From the NCBI GenBank assembly GCA_024234635.1, contig JACKNX010000007.1, positions 1-64,000 on the forward strand: 64,000 bases of DNA, read 5' to 3'. This document shows, one piece after another, positions 34,427 to 41,966 of the stretch (position 1 is the stretch's first letter; each line of letters begins with the position of its first letter). Made by a program: the position numbers and the translations under genes. The notes beneath the pieces are model-generated. The model had not been told where the DNA came from and searched no databases. It saw only the letters and a program-made list of their open reading frames with translations. This DNA comes from Pseudomonadales bacterium. Lineage in GTDB: Bacteria > Pseudomonadota > Gammaproteobacteria > Pseudomonadales > Azotimanducaceae.

Positions 34427-35488
34427 TCAGGCTATCTCACAGAACGCATTCAGCAGAACCGGCCTTGTGACAAACCGGTTCACGTGCGGTCCCGCGCACC
34501 AGGTTGGCATCACCATGGAATACAGGCCACTGCCGCCTGCCACCAGTACCAGGATGTCCTCATGCGAACGGAAGGCATGCACCGGACCGCGATCCTCGCC
34601 ACGCGGGGCAAAACCGCCAGCCTTCGACCTCAGCAGTTCCGGGGGGTGGAAACAATAGCCGTACAGTATTTTCTGCACTGACTCACGACCCAGATTCGCC
34701 TTCTGGAAAACCTGCGCATGCTCGGGATTGAGCACCACCACCGCCGCACCATTGCGCAACTGGGCGTTGTTGGTGGCAAGGTTGCTGATGCCGATGGCCA
34801 GCATCTCCGCCAGGCAGCGCGCGTCCTCCGATGCATCCCCCGTGGGGCTGTACAGCACCGAATGCGGTGCCTCCGCGCCGATGACGGTGACCACACTGTC
34901 CTCCGCCTGAAAGCCGAGGCTGGTATGCAGCGGCGGAAACGGACTTGACTCTTCGTCTTCCGCCAGACAGTAGGTGAATTTGCCTGGATGCCCCAGTAGG
35001 GCCATATCGGATTCACCAGGCCGCGCGCCACCGATGTTCAGCATCGCCAGCCGCAGCGCCCGGCCGATGCTGGCGTTGGCCCGGTGGCCGGGACCCAGCG
35101 CGCCGAACCCGCCGGTGATGCCACCACAGGCCTGCCGGGCCGGCCCGTTGACAATGATCAGCGGCGCCGTGCAGTGGGTCGTCGACTGCATCTCGGTGAG
35201 GTCGAACGCGGGATCGATCACCGCCTGCACCGCGGCCATGACCACGGGCATGTGGTCTGGCAGGCAACCCGCCATCACCGCGGCCACCGCCACCTTCTCC
35301 ACCGTCGCGATGCCCCCGGCCGGCCCCATCGTCCCCAGCACCATATCCCCGTCCTGACCACTGGCCAGAACCAGCCGATCCACGCGTTCCCGTGTTGGTA
35401 CCACCACCGGCAGACCATCTGTGCAGCGCAGCGCGTGCAACATTTCCACCGCCTCGTTTTCATCCGGCGCCGTCAGCATGTCTGTCAT
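34427..35488 (-). CDS. Protein of unknown function, third gene of the UGSC operon
   Basis: 353 residues; I cannot name a family. It has no signal peptide and no obvious TM helix. Notable conserved-looking blocks are TDGLPVVVPTRERVDRLV, GTMGPAGGIATVEKVAVAAV, AGCLPDHMPVVMAAVQAV, CGGITGGFGALGPGHRAN, GRALRLAMLNIGGARPGESD and a late VLVAGGSGLYSMVMPTWCAGP. Nine or so cysteines are scattered (for example in GCLPDH, THCTAP, RQACGG). The start ATG overlaps the UGSC stop codon (ATGA), so synthesis is coupled to readthrough of the UGA upstream. Probably a partner or large subunit of the selenoprotein; that is inference from gene order. Confidence 0.75.
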   Translation of the reverse strand: MTDMLTAPDENEAVEMLHALRCTDGLPVVVPTRERVDRLVLASGQDGDMVLGTMGPAGGIATVEKVAVAAVMAGCLPDHMPVVMAAVQAVIDPAFDLTEMQSTTHCTAPLIIVNGPARQACGGITGGFGALGPGHRANASIGRALRLAMLNIGGARPGESDMALLGHPGKFTYCLAEDEESSPFPPLHTSLGFQAEDSVVTVIGAEAPHSVLYSPTGDASEDARCLAEMLAIGISNLATNNAQLRNGAAVVVLNPEHAQVFQKANLGRESVQKILYGYCFHPPELLRSKAGGFAPRGEDRGPVHAFRSHEDILVLVAGGSGLYSMVMPTWCAGPHVNRFVTRPVLLNAFCEIA

Positions 35489-36015
35489 GTGCCTCCCTTG
35501 AGCGCCGCAATGATGCGTTCCGCCATCGTTTCCGCCACGCGGCGCATGTTGTCGGTCCCGGTGCCCGCCACGGGATGCGGCAACTGCACGCGAGGCAGGT
35601 CGGGCATGCCAAGCGAATTCGCCACAAAATCGCCTTGCGGCCAGAATTTCTCCGTCACCAGCGATACCGCCGGAATGCCAAGGGTTGCCGCCATATAGCC
35701 GTCACGCACGGTGCCGGTGGTGCAACTTCCTCAGTGACCGTAGGCCGCAACGAGCGCGCCGCAGCTACCGCGGATCTCCTCCAGCATGGTTGCGCTAACG
35801 GGAATGGAGGCATTTCCCTTGTTCCAGTGCCGCACGGCAATTCTGACGCGCGCGCTCAGCGCGTCCGCCACGGCCTGCAGAAAGTTCACGGAGTCGGGAA
35901 AACCGTTGGCCAGGAAGCCGACGGTGACATTGTTCTCACGCATCAGGTCGATGCCCAGCGTATAGGGCGTAACGGAAATGTCCGTATCCCCCCGGGGGTC
36001 ATGAAATTCGATCAT
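35485..36015 (-). CDS. UGSC-family selenoprotein (in-frame TGA = selenocysteine)
   Basis: A 176-residue protein if the TGA at 35731-35733 is read as Sec. Ordinary translation gives two fragments, 36015-35731 and 35709-35485, which together make one continuous frame without any indel. Sec95 is followed by Gly-Ser-Cys98, giving the U-x-x-C redox pair characteristic of the UGSC family, known from marine selenoproteomes; homologues may carry CGSC. Around it, ATMLEEIRGSCGALVAAYGH precedes the Sec and TTGTVRDGYMAATLGIPAVS follows. Cys85 is another candidate. It starts 3 bp after the ferredoxin stop and overlaps the 353-residue gene. A thiol/selenol redox enzyme is likely; the substrate is unknown. 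A sequencing error or pseudogene is possible but less likely. Confidence 0.85.
35684..35726 (-). promoter_or_regulatory. Candidate bacterial SECIS hairpin
   Basis: Immediately after the TGA, the mRNA can fold with outer stem GUUGC/GCAAC, inner CCA/UGG and an apical stem CCGU/ACGG closed by a GCGUG loop. The loop begins 24 nt past UGA and starts with G, within the known range for bacterial SECIS elements. This is a hand fold and no energy was computed. Confidence 0.5.
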
Positions 36016-36018
36016 GGT

Positions 36019-36339
36019 TCAGGCCTGCTCACTCGGAAGCCGGATTACAAGCCCGTCGTGCGCGGGCGTCAATCGCAGCTGGCACGCAAGCCTGCTGTCC
36101 GCGGTCGGCGACCAGGCATAAGCGAGCAGTTCCACCTCATCCGCGCCGGGCGGGGGGAAACTCGCCCGCCACGCGGCAGGCACGTAACAGTGGCAGGTGC
36201 AGCACGTACACCCGCCCCCGCATTGCGCGCGGATGCCGGGCACCGCATTGTCCAGCGCGGCATCCATCACGGAATCGCCGACCCGGACGTCCACCGGGTA
36301 ATGCACGCCAGCCGCGGTGACAAAGGTAAGCACGACCAT
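36019..36339 (-). CDS. Adrenodoxin-type [2Fe-2S] ferredoxin
   Basis: A 106-residue soluble ferredoxin. The cluster ligands follow the adrenodoxin/putidaredoxin spacing Cys40-x5-Cys46-x2-Cys49, then Cys86 in SRLACQLRL. Three additional cysteines (44, 47 and 51) interleave with the ligands (QCGGGCTCCTCHCY), which is unusual. The ATG at 36339 is chosen to give the family N-terminus (MVVLTFVTAAG); the Shine-Dalgarno is weak. It is the promoter-proximal gene of the ferredoxin/UGSC/353-residue operon and diverges from the lipoprotein gene at 36454, so it probably donates electrons to the selenoprotein, which is inference. Confidence 0.88.
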   Translation of the reverse strand: MVVLTFVTAAGVHYPVDVRVGDSVMDAALDNAVPGIRAQCGGGCTCCTCHCYVPAAWRASFPPPGADEVELLAYAWSPTADSRLACQLRLTPAHDGLVIRLPSEQA

Positions 36340-36453
36340 GCCGGCGAGACTGCCAAGCCTGCCGCCGACCGTCAAAAATTTCCTTCGCACACCGTTCGAA
36401 AGGCAGCCATCCGGTCGCCATAATCCATCACTTCGACCAACCGGAGACAAACC

Positions 36454-37755
36454 ATGGGCCGACCCCGCACGGCCGCCCTGCTGCTTGCCTTGTGCACCAC
36501 TGCCTGCGTGCAGGAAAAGCCTGTTGCCAGCGATCCCGTGGGCCGTGCGATCACCGCGCCGCTGACGGATCTCAACCTGGTGCGGCAGAAAATCCCGGCA
36601 ATTCTCAAGAGCGCCCGCCAGCAGCCTTATGCGCCAGCCGCAGCGGCGGGCTGCGAAAGCCTTGCCGCCGAGATCGTGTCACTGGACGCGGCGTTGGGGC
36701 GCGACCTCGACCGCCCGCGCCCGCCGGCGAAGCGCGTTGAACTGTCCCGCAAGGGCGCGGAGGAAGTAAGCGATGCCGCCACGGACGCGATGCAGGATCT
36801 CACCACCGGCTGGATTCCGGCCCGCGGCTGGGTGCGCAGGCTGACCGGCGCGGAACGCTATTCTCGTGAGGTGGCAGCCGCAATCCGTGCCGGACTGATC
36901 CGGCGCGCCTACCTGAAGGGGCTGGGGCAGGCGCAGGGATGCGAGGCGCCCGCGGCTCCGCGACGGCTCATGCCCGATGGCGTGTGGCGCTTTACACACG
37001 CGCTGCCGGCGCCGTGGTCCGACGCCGAACTGGACAGCCCCGACCTGGTGGGTGAGTCGCTGGCCCTGCATGGAAATACCCTGACCGGTCCGCCCCTGTT
37101 CGCGTGCGACGACGCGGTGGTCGAGCAATTTTCCACGCCACTGGAGGGGCTGTTCGAAGGCGGTCTGGCCTCGGCCGGCGAAATCGCGGCCCGCGGCCTC
37201 GGTTTCACCGCGCTGCCGGTGGAAACACTGCGTATCGCCTGCAGGAACGCAAGCTTCGACTATCACAGGGTGGACGACGAAACCTGGCAGGTGGGCCTGG
37301 ACAACCGCGTGTGGAGCCTGTCGAACACCCCCGGTACACACGCCGTCGTGCAGGCCCCGGACAGTGCGCAGGCAACCGCGCAACGCCTGCTGGAACGGCA
37401 CTTTGCCGGAGCGCGGGGCTTCCTTCCCGCCAACGTCGACCGGGTTCGGGAATTCCTCAGCCGTCGCCTCCAGGCGGCCATGGCTGACTATTTCGCCCGA
37501 CCGGTGTCACCGGATGAAGCACCGGTGATCGACGGCGATGCCTTCACCGACAGCCAGGAATATCCCACGCGCTTCGCCGTTGGCCAGCAGCAGGGCGACG
37601 CCGACCGGGAGACGGTGCGGGTGCGTTTTGCGGACGGCTACAGCGCCCGCACCATTGCCTACGTTTTTGTACGTGAGAACGACGCGTGGCGGCTCGACGA
37701 CATTCTCTACGCGCCGGACAGCACGCTACGCCAGTGGCTGGCGACACCACCGTGA
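36454..37755 (+). CDS. Hypothetical lipoprotein
   Basis: A 433-residue protein not assigned to a family. The N-terminus RTAALLLALCTTAC is a lipoprotein-type signal with a Cys at residue 18, although the -3 residue (Thr) is not the classical Leu. The body is alpha/beta mixed with GCESLAAEIVSLDAALGRDL and a late domain (about 300-430) with FLSRRLQAAMADYF and RVRFADGYSARTIAYVFV, suggesting a DUF-like periplasmic fold. The ATG follows CGGAGAC by eight bases. It lies 55 bp before coaE. Confidence 0.75.
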   Translation: MGRPRTAALLLALCTTACVQEKPVASDPVGRAITAPLTDLNLVRQKIPAILKSARQQPYAPAAAAGCESLAAEIVSLDAALGRDLDRPRPPAKRVELSRKGAEEVSDAATDAMQDLTTGWIPARGWVRRLTGAERYSREVAAAIRAGLIRRAYLKGLGQAQGCEAPAAPRRLMPDGVWRFTHALPAPWSDAELDSPDLVGESLALHGNTLTGPPLFACDDAVVEQFSTPLEGLFEGGLASAGEIAARGLGFTALPVETLRIACRNASFDYHRVDDETWQVGLDNRVWSLSNTPGTHAVVQAPDSAQATAQRLLERHFAGARGFLPANVDRVREFLSRRLQAAMADYFARPVSPDEAPVIDGDAFTDSQEYPTRFAVGQQQGDADRETVRVRFADGYSARTIAYVFVRENDAWRLDDILYAPDSTLRQWLATPP

Positions 37756-37810
37756 GCGGCGGCGGCCGGGGATGGTAGACTTACCGGCTGCCGCACATTC
37801 GGAGAAACGT

Positions 37811-38416
37811 TTGATCATCGGTCTGACCGGGGGAATTGCCTCGGGAAAATCCACCGCTGCCCGCGTGCTCGCGGAACTCGGCGCCTGCGTACTGGATGCC
37901 GACAAGATCGGCCATGCCGTCTATGCCCCTGAGCGCCAGGCTTTCCACCAGGTCGTGGCGGCCTTTGGCAGCGATGTGGTCGGCACCGACGGCAATATCG
38001 ACCGCAAGGTGCTGGGTGGCAAGGTGTTCGGCAAGCCGGAGGAACTCAAGCGCCTCACCGCCATCGTGTGGCCGGAAATCGCGCGCATGGCGGCCGAACA
38101 GGCACAGGCTGCGCTTGCCGAAAATCCCGCACGCGTGGTGGTACTGGAGGCCGCCGTCATGCTGGAAGCCGGCTGGGATCGGGACATGGACGAGGTGTGG
38201 GTGGTGATCGTCGATCCCGAGGTGGCCGTCGTGCGGGCCATGGCAAGGGATGGTGTGGACGAAGACGCCATACGCAAACGCCTGGCCGCGCAGATGTCGA
38301 ATGCGGAGCGTGTCGCCAGAGCGGACGTCGTAATCGAAAACGCCGGCACCCCGGATGCGCTCGAGGCCCGGGTCCGGACTGAGTGGCAAGCGCTGATTGC
38401 ACGGAGCAAGCCATGA
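37811..38416 (+). CDS. coaE: Dephospho-CoA kinase
   Basis: Phosphorylates dephospho-CoA at the 3'-OH, the last step of coenzyme A synthesis. The 201-residue protein starts at a TTG six bases after GGAG and begins IIGLTGGIASGKSTAARVLA, the P-loop of CoaE; an ATG 13 codons upstream is possible. The DADKIGH motif, LTAIVWPEIARMA, VVLEAAVMLEAGW, VIVDPEVAVVRAMARDGV and RLAAQMSNAERVARADVVI are standard. The stop overlaps the PHP gene (ATGA), the first of three such overlaps. Confidence 0.95.
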   Translation: MIIGLTGGIASGKSTAARVLAELGACVLDADKIGHAVYAPERQAFHQVVAAFGSDVVGTDGNIDRKVLGGKVFGKPEELKRLTAIVWPEIARMAAEQAQAALAENPARVVVLEAAVMLEAGWDRDMDEVWVVIVDPEVAVVRAMARDGVDEDAIRKRLAAQMSNAERVARADVVIENAGTPDALEARVRTEWQALIARSKP

Positions 38417-39060
38417 TCCTCGACCTGCACGCGCATTCCATCAAGTCCGACGACGGCCGCGCCAAAGTGCAGAACTACTGCCAGTGGATCCGCACGCGCA
38501 ACCTGCCCATCGATGGCTTCGTGCTGACCGAACACCGCCAGTTCGATTTCGAGTCAGACTACAGCGCGCTTGCCGCGGACTCCGGTCTTGTCATCCTGAA
38601 AGGGAGCGAAGTGGAGACCGAATACGGACACGTGCTGGTGTTCGGCGTGGCGACCGCGATACGGCGCATGACCGAACAACTCGACTTCACGAATATCCGT
38701 CTGGCGCTGACCGATGTGCTTGCCGTGGCGCATGCCGCCGGCGCCGTTGCCGTGCCATGCCATCCCGGTCGGCCACGCGTGGGCATGGCCGCGCACATCG
38801 GCACCTACGGCATTCCTCAAGGCGTATCGATTGTCGAAACCTACAACGGCGGCAGTCGCGACAACGAGGACGCCATCGCGCAGGCGCTTGCCAGCGAACA
38901 GGGTTACCGGGGCATCGGCGGCAGTGATGCCCATATCGTCAGCCACATCGGTCGTTGCGCGACCCGCTTTTCCGTCGACATTCATAACGAAGCGGAGCTG
39001 GTGGAAGCACTGAAGGCGGGCGACTTCGAAGCTATTACTTTCCGGGAGCAGGCCGCATGA
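38413..39060 (+). CDS. PHP-domain phosphoesterase
   Basis: A 215-residue metal-dependent phosphoesterase of the PHP family, with MILDLHAHSIKSDDG, VLTEHRQFDFESDY, VILKGSEVETEYGHVLVFG, AVAVPCHPGRPRVGM, and the terminal GIGGSDAHIVSHIGRC supplying the His/Asp metal ligands. Likely a 3',5'-nucleoside bisphosphate phosphatase or related nucleotide phosphatase. Its start and stop each overlap neighbouring genes by ATGA, so it is locked in the coaE-PHP-MaoC-MaoC operon. Confidence 0.88.
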   Translation: MILDLHAHSIKSDDGRAKVQNYCQWIRTRNLPIDGFVLTEHRQFDFESDYSALAADSGLVILKGSEVETEYGHVLVFGVATAIRRMTEQLDFTNIRLALTDVLAVAHAAGAVAVPCHPGRPRVGMAAHIGTYGIPQGVSIVETYNGGSRDNEDAIAQALASEQGYRGIGGSDAHIVSHIGRCATRFSVDIHNEAELVEALKAGDFEAITFREQAA

Positions 39061-39545
39061 GCACGCAGATTTCCGAACAAAGCGCCGATCACAATATTGA
39101 AGAGGCCGATATCCGCGCCGCGCGGGAACAATTCCTGAACGTCGTGTATGACGAAAAGGAATTCATCTTCACCGCCGAACAGTTTGCCGACTTTGCGCTG
39201 GCCTGTGGCGAAACGGCGCCCCGCTACACCGACCCTTCGCATCCGGACTTTCAGGCTCCACCGACATTTCCCGCCAGCCTGCACCCCGGCAAGCGCCTGC
39301 CGGACGGCTACCCGAAATTCAACGGTCTGGGCATGGATGCCGGCAAGGCGGCCGCGCCAGTGCGACCGATACGGCCGGGAGAAACCGTCGTCGGCCGCAC
39401 CCACGTGCATGACATCTATACCAAAAGCGGTCGTTCGGGCCGCATGGTGTTCTCGCTGATCCGCATGGAAATCTTCGACAAGGCGAACAACCTGCTCGCC
39501 AGCGCCGACACCAGCATCGTTATTCGCGAGAGGCCTGCCCAATGA
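39057..39545 (+). CDS. FAS1-like/MaoC N-terminal-type hydratase subunit
   Basis: A 162-residue hotdog-fold protein like the N-terminal half of MaoC-type dehydratases (FAS1-like dehydratase domain). The ACGETAPRYTDPSHPDFQAPPT and VRPIRPGETVVGRTHVHDIYTKSGRSGRMVF segments are typical. The second subunit follows with ATGA overlap, and together they probably form a two-gene (R)-specific enoyl-CoA hydratase such as those in steroid or fatty-acid catabolism. This is inference based on the split hotdog pair. Confidence 0.85.
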   Translation: MSTQISEQSADHNIEEADIRAAREQFLNVVYDEKEFIFTAEQFADFALACGETAPRYTDPSHPDFQAPPTFPASLHPGKRLPDGYPKFNGLGMDAGKAAAPVRPIRPGETVVGRTHVHDIYTKSGRSGRMVFSLIRMEIFDKANNLLASADTSIVIRERPAQ

Positions 39546-39958
39546 CCATCAATACCCTCAGGGACGTGCAGTTCGGTGAGGAACTGCCGGTATTTGATCC
39601 CGACACGGGAATCGACAATGTACGCCGCTTCTGCACGGCCGCCGGCTGGCTGGGTCCACGTTTCACGGATCACGACGCTGCGCGCAAGGAAGGACTTCCC
39701 GGCGCGCTGGTCCCCGGCATCATGAGCCAGGGATTCCTCGCGGCGATGATCCACCGCTGGGCGCCGACCGCCAACATCACCACCATCGACACCGTGTTCC
39801 GCGCTCCGGTGATTGTCGATCAGCAGTACCACATCAACGGCGTGGTGACCGATATCGACGAAGAAAAGGGACAGGTGGAAATTGATCTCACCGTCACCAA
39901 CGAGGCCGGTGAAACGCGGGTGTTCGGAACGGCGACGGTGTTGATTCCGACAGCCTGA
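39542..39958 (+). CDS. MaoC-like hydratase subunit
   Basis: A 138-residue hotdog-fold MaoC protein. The active-site loop GPRFTDHDAARKEGLPGALVPG and IMSQGFLAAMIHRW is the family hydratase segment (Asp/His of the hydratase 2 motif). Coupled by ATGA to the FAS1-like subunit; a heterodimer is likely, hydrating trans-2-enoyl-CoA. A downstream decayed copy of the dispersed hairpin element begins immediately after the stop codon. Confidence 0.87.
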   Translation: MTINTLRDVQFGEELPVFDPDTGIDNVRRFCTAAGWLGPRFTDHDAARKEGLPGALVPGIMSQGFLAAMIHRWAPTANITTIDTVFRAPVIVDQQYHINGVVTDIDEEKGQVEIDLTVTNEAGETRVFGTATVLIPTA

Positions 39959-39960
39959 TA

Positions 39961-40110
39961 CCTGCTGCGACGTTCCCTCCCGGACGTTTCGGCTGTCGTT
40001 GGCTGCACTGCCTCGCGCCGGATGCGGCATTTTTTCGCGGCATTTGCGGGCGGGCCATACCCTGCTGGCGCACGACGCGGCTTTTCCTGCCCCCGGCAGG
40101 GCGCTTCCCG
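39961..40110 (+). repeat. Degenerate copy of the dispersed multi-hairpin element (copy D)
   Basis: A weak, decayed version: cctgctgcgacgttccctcc, cggacgtttcggctgtcg, ggatgcggcattttttcgcg and gcgcacgacgcggcttttcc align with the other copies in order. The terminal inverted repeats are no longer intact. Confidence 0.5.
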
Positions 40111-40123
40111 CGTTGCAGTTCCG

Positions 40124-40606
40124 TCAACGCTGTTCCGCCTGCACCTGCTCCAGGAAGCTGGACCGTACCTGGATGCCCCAGCGACCATCCCTGCGGGTGA
40201 CAATGTAGAGTGAGTCCTGCGTGTGCATCGGTGTGCCATCCGCGCGGTAACGCGTGAAGACCACCGCCACGTGCACCTTCTCCTGCCCACTCTGCACCAC
40301 GCGCCTCTCGTCGAACCGGCTGTAGGCCCAGCCCGTGGCCTCAAGGGCGGCTACGTCCAGACCGGCCGCAACGTCTTCCGGTTGCAGCCACAATGCGGGT
40401 CGCCCTAGCCCGTCCACGCGCATGTGCGGGTAGTGCAGCGTGGCGGCGAATGCCTGTGGGTCACGCGCATTGAACGCAGCGATATAGGCATCCACTACGC
40501 CCAGCGCCGCTGCCTCTTCCGCGGCCCACGGCGACGCCGCCATCACAGTGGGCTGTATCGCCGCCCCCGCCAGCACCACCAGCCCCGTCAACAGCCAAGC
40601 ACGCAT
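40124..40606 (-). CDS. Exported NTF2/SnoaL-like protein
   Basis: 160 residues with signal peptide (RAWLLTGLVVLAGAAIQPT, cleaved around VMAAS). The body has the NTF2-like pattern VVDAYIAAFNARDPQAFAAT followed by LHYPHMRVDG, VHVAVVFTRYRADG and SLYIVTRRDGRWGIQVRSS. ATG at 40606 is chosen because GGGAGGGG is 6-8 bases upstream. NTF2-like domains bind small lipophilic molecules or isomerise them; no function is known. It is downstream of the glycerate kinase gene, 37 bp away on the same strand. Confidence 0.8.
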   Translation of the reverse strand: MRAWLLTGLVVLAGAAIQPTVMAASPWAAEEAAALGVVDAYIAAFNARDPQAFAATLHYPHMRVDGLGRPALWLQPEDVAAGLDVAALEATGWAYSRFDERRVVQSGQEKVHVAVVFTRYRADGTPMHTQDSLYIVTRRDGRWGIQVRSSFLEQVQAEQR

Positions 40607-40643
40607 CAGCCCCTCCCGTTCCCATCGCCACACGAGTTCCACA

Positions 40644-41966
40644 TCACTCGATCAGCACCATGACAATATCGTTCACGTTCGTGCCCGTCGGGCCGGTAAC
40701 GAACAGATCCCCGAGGCGGGCAAAGACCTCATGGGCAGCAAACGCGTCGAGAGCCGCATCCACGTCCAGGCCAAGCGCGGCCGCCCGGGTCAGTGAGGCA
40801 CCGTCAGCAAACGCACCCGCCGCTGTTGTCGTGCCGTCCGATCCGTCGCTGCCCGCCACCAGGATCGACACACCCGCCCTTCCCGCCAGCCGGCGTGCCA
40901 GCAACAACGCCAGATGCTGCGCCCGCCCGCCGGGTGCATTGCCGGACACCGTCACCGTGGGTTCGCCGCCGGCCAGCAGCAGTCTCGGCAAGGCAGGGTT
41001 GACCGGCAACGACTCGACGGCTCCTGCCACGCGTTGCGCGCACTCGACCACGTCACCCGTAAGCGTACCCGGAAGCCGTGCCACCTGACAGGCAGCCGCA
41101 CGCGTTATACCGACCAGCGCAGCGTCCAGGTTCGCCACCATGCGATACATGGTGTTCGCGAAACAGGCAGCGCCGGGTTTCGGCGTTTCCCGCATCGCTC
41201 CCGCCGCTCCCGCCGCCAGGTGCCGCAGCACGCTCGCGGGCACGTCAACCGCATTGGGCAATGCGTGGAGATCGGCGAGTGCCTCCGCGTAGGTGGACGG
41301 ATCGGGCACGGTCGGACCCGAACCAATCACGGCAGGATCGTCACCGGGCACATCCGAGACCGCCAGTGTGACCAGCCTCGCAGGGAATACACGTTCCGCC
41401 AGCCGCCCCCCTTTCAGTCGCGACAGATGCTTGCGCACACGATTGATGGCGTGGATATCCGCCCCGCCCCGCAACAGTGCCCGCGTGGTAGCCTGCTTGT
41501 CGGCCAGCGTCACGCCCGGTGCGGGTGCCGCAAGCAACGCGGACGCTCCCCCAGTGACAAGAAAGAAGACGAGATCTGCTGCCGCCAGCGAGGTCACGTA
41601 CGCCTCGAGCACACCGGCAGCGATCTCGCTGGTGGCATCCGGCACGGGATGCGCAGCTTCCAGTATTCTCAGGCATGTGCTGGCATGTTTGCGTGCGTAC
41701 CCCTGTCGAGTCACGACGACGCCACCATGCACACGCCCGCCCAACTGCGCAACAAGCGCATCGGCGAACGGCACGACCGCCTTGCCAGCGCCAAGGACAT
41801 GCACGCGTCCGCCGGTTCCCGGCATGCGCACGGCAAGCGGCTGTGCGGGATCGTCGACCGTCCAGACATCACCCTGCAGATGGCCGAACCGGGCGAGCCA
41901 GCGGGCCGGCTGCGCTGCATCCACACCCGCCGCGAACCAGGCGGCGAGTCTATCCCTGGGTGACAC
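40644..41966 (-). CDS. Glycerate 2-kinase (MOFRL/GckA-TtuD type)
   Basis: A 440-residue class II glycerate kinase phosphorylating D-glycerate to 2-phosphoglycerate. The VHVLGAGKAVVPFADAL, VVTRQGYARKH, LVTGGASALLAAP, INRVRKHLSRLKGGRLA and VTLAVSDVPGDDPAVIGSGPT segments are typical, and the C-terminal MOFRL domain contains LLLAGGEPTVTV and ILVAGSDGSDGTT. A GTG start at 41966 lies 17 bases inside the end of the MFS gene, so the pair is translationally linked and the transporter may bring in a related hydroxy acid. Confidence 0.93.
   Translation of the reverse strand: MSPRDRLAAWFAAGVDAAQPARWLARFGHLQGDVWTVDDPAQPLAVRMPGTGGRVHVLGAGKAVVPFADALVAQLGGRVHGGVVVTRQGYARKHASTCLRILEAAHPVPDATSEIAAGVLEAYVTSLAAADLVFFLVTGGASALLAAPAPGVTLADKQATTRALLRGGADIHAINRVRKHLSRLKGGRLAERVFPARLVTLAVSDVPGDDPAVIGSGPTVPDPSTYAEALADLHALPNAVDVPASVLRHLAAGAAGAMRETPKPGAACFANTMYRMVANLDAALVGITRAAACQVARLPGTLTGDVVECAQRVAGAVESLPVNPALPRLLLAGGEPTVTVSGNAPGGRAQHLALLLARRLAGRAGVSILVAGSDGSDGTTTAAGAFADGASLTRAAALGLDVDAALDAFAAHEVFARLGDLFVTGPTGTNVNDIVMVLIE

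Noticed and set aside
34427..35488. Assigning the 353-residue protein to LarA because of the nearby larBE genes
   Set aside because: It lacks the LarA His/Lys cofactor-binding motifs; no similarity could be recognised.
35485..35733. Calling the UGSC gene a pseudogene or two small proteins
   Set aside because: The frame is intact on both sides, the TGA lies exactly in U-G-S-C, and the overlaps to both neighbours are those of a functional operon.
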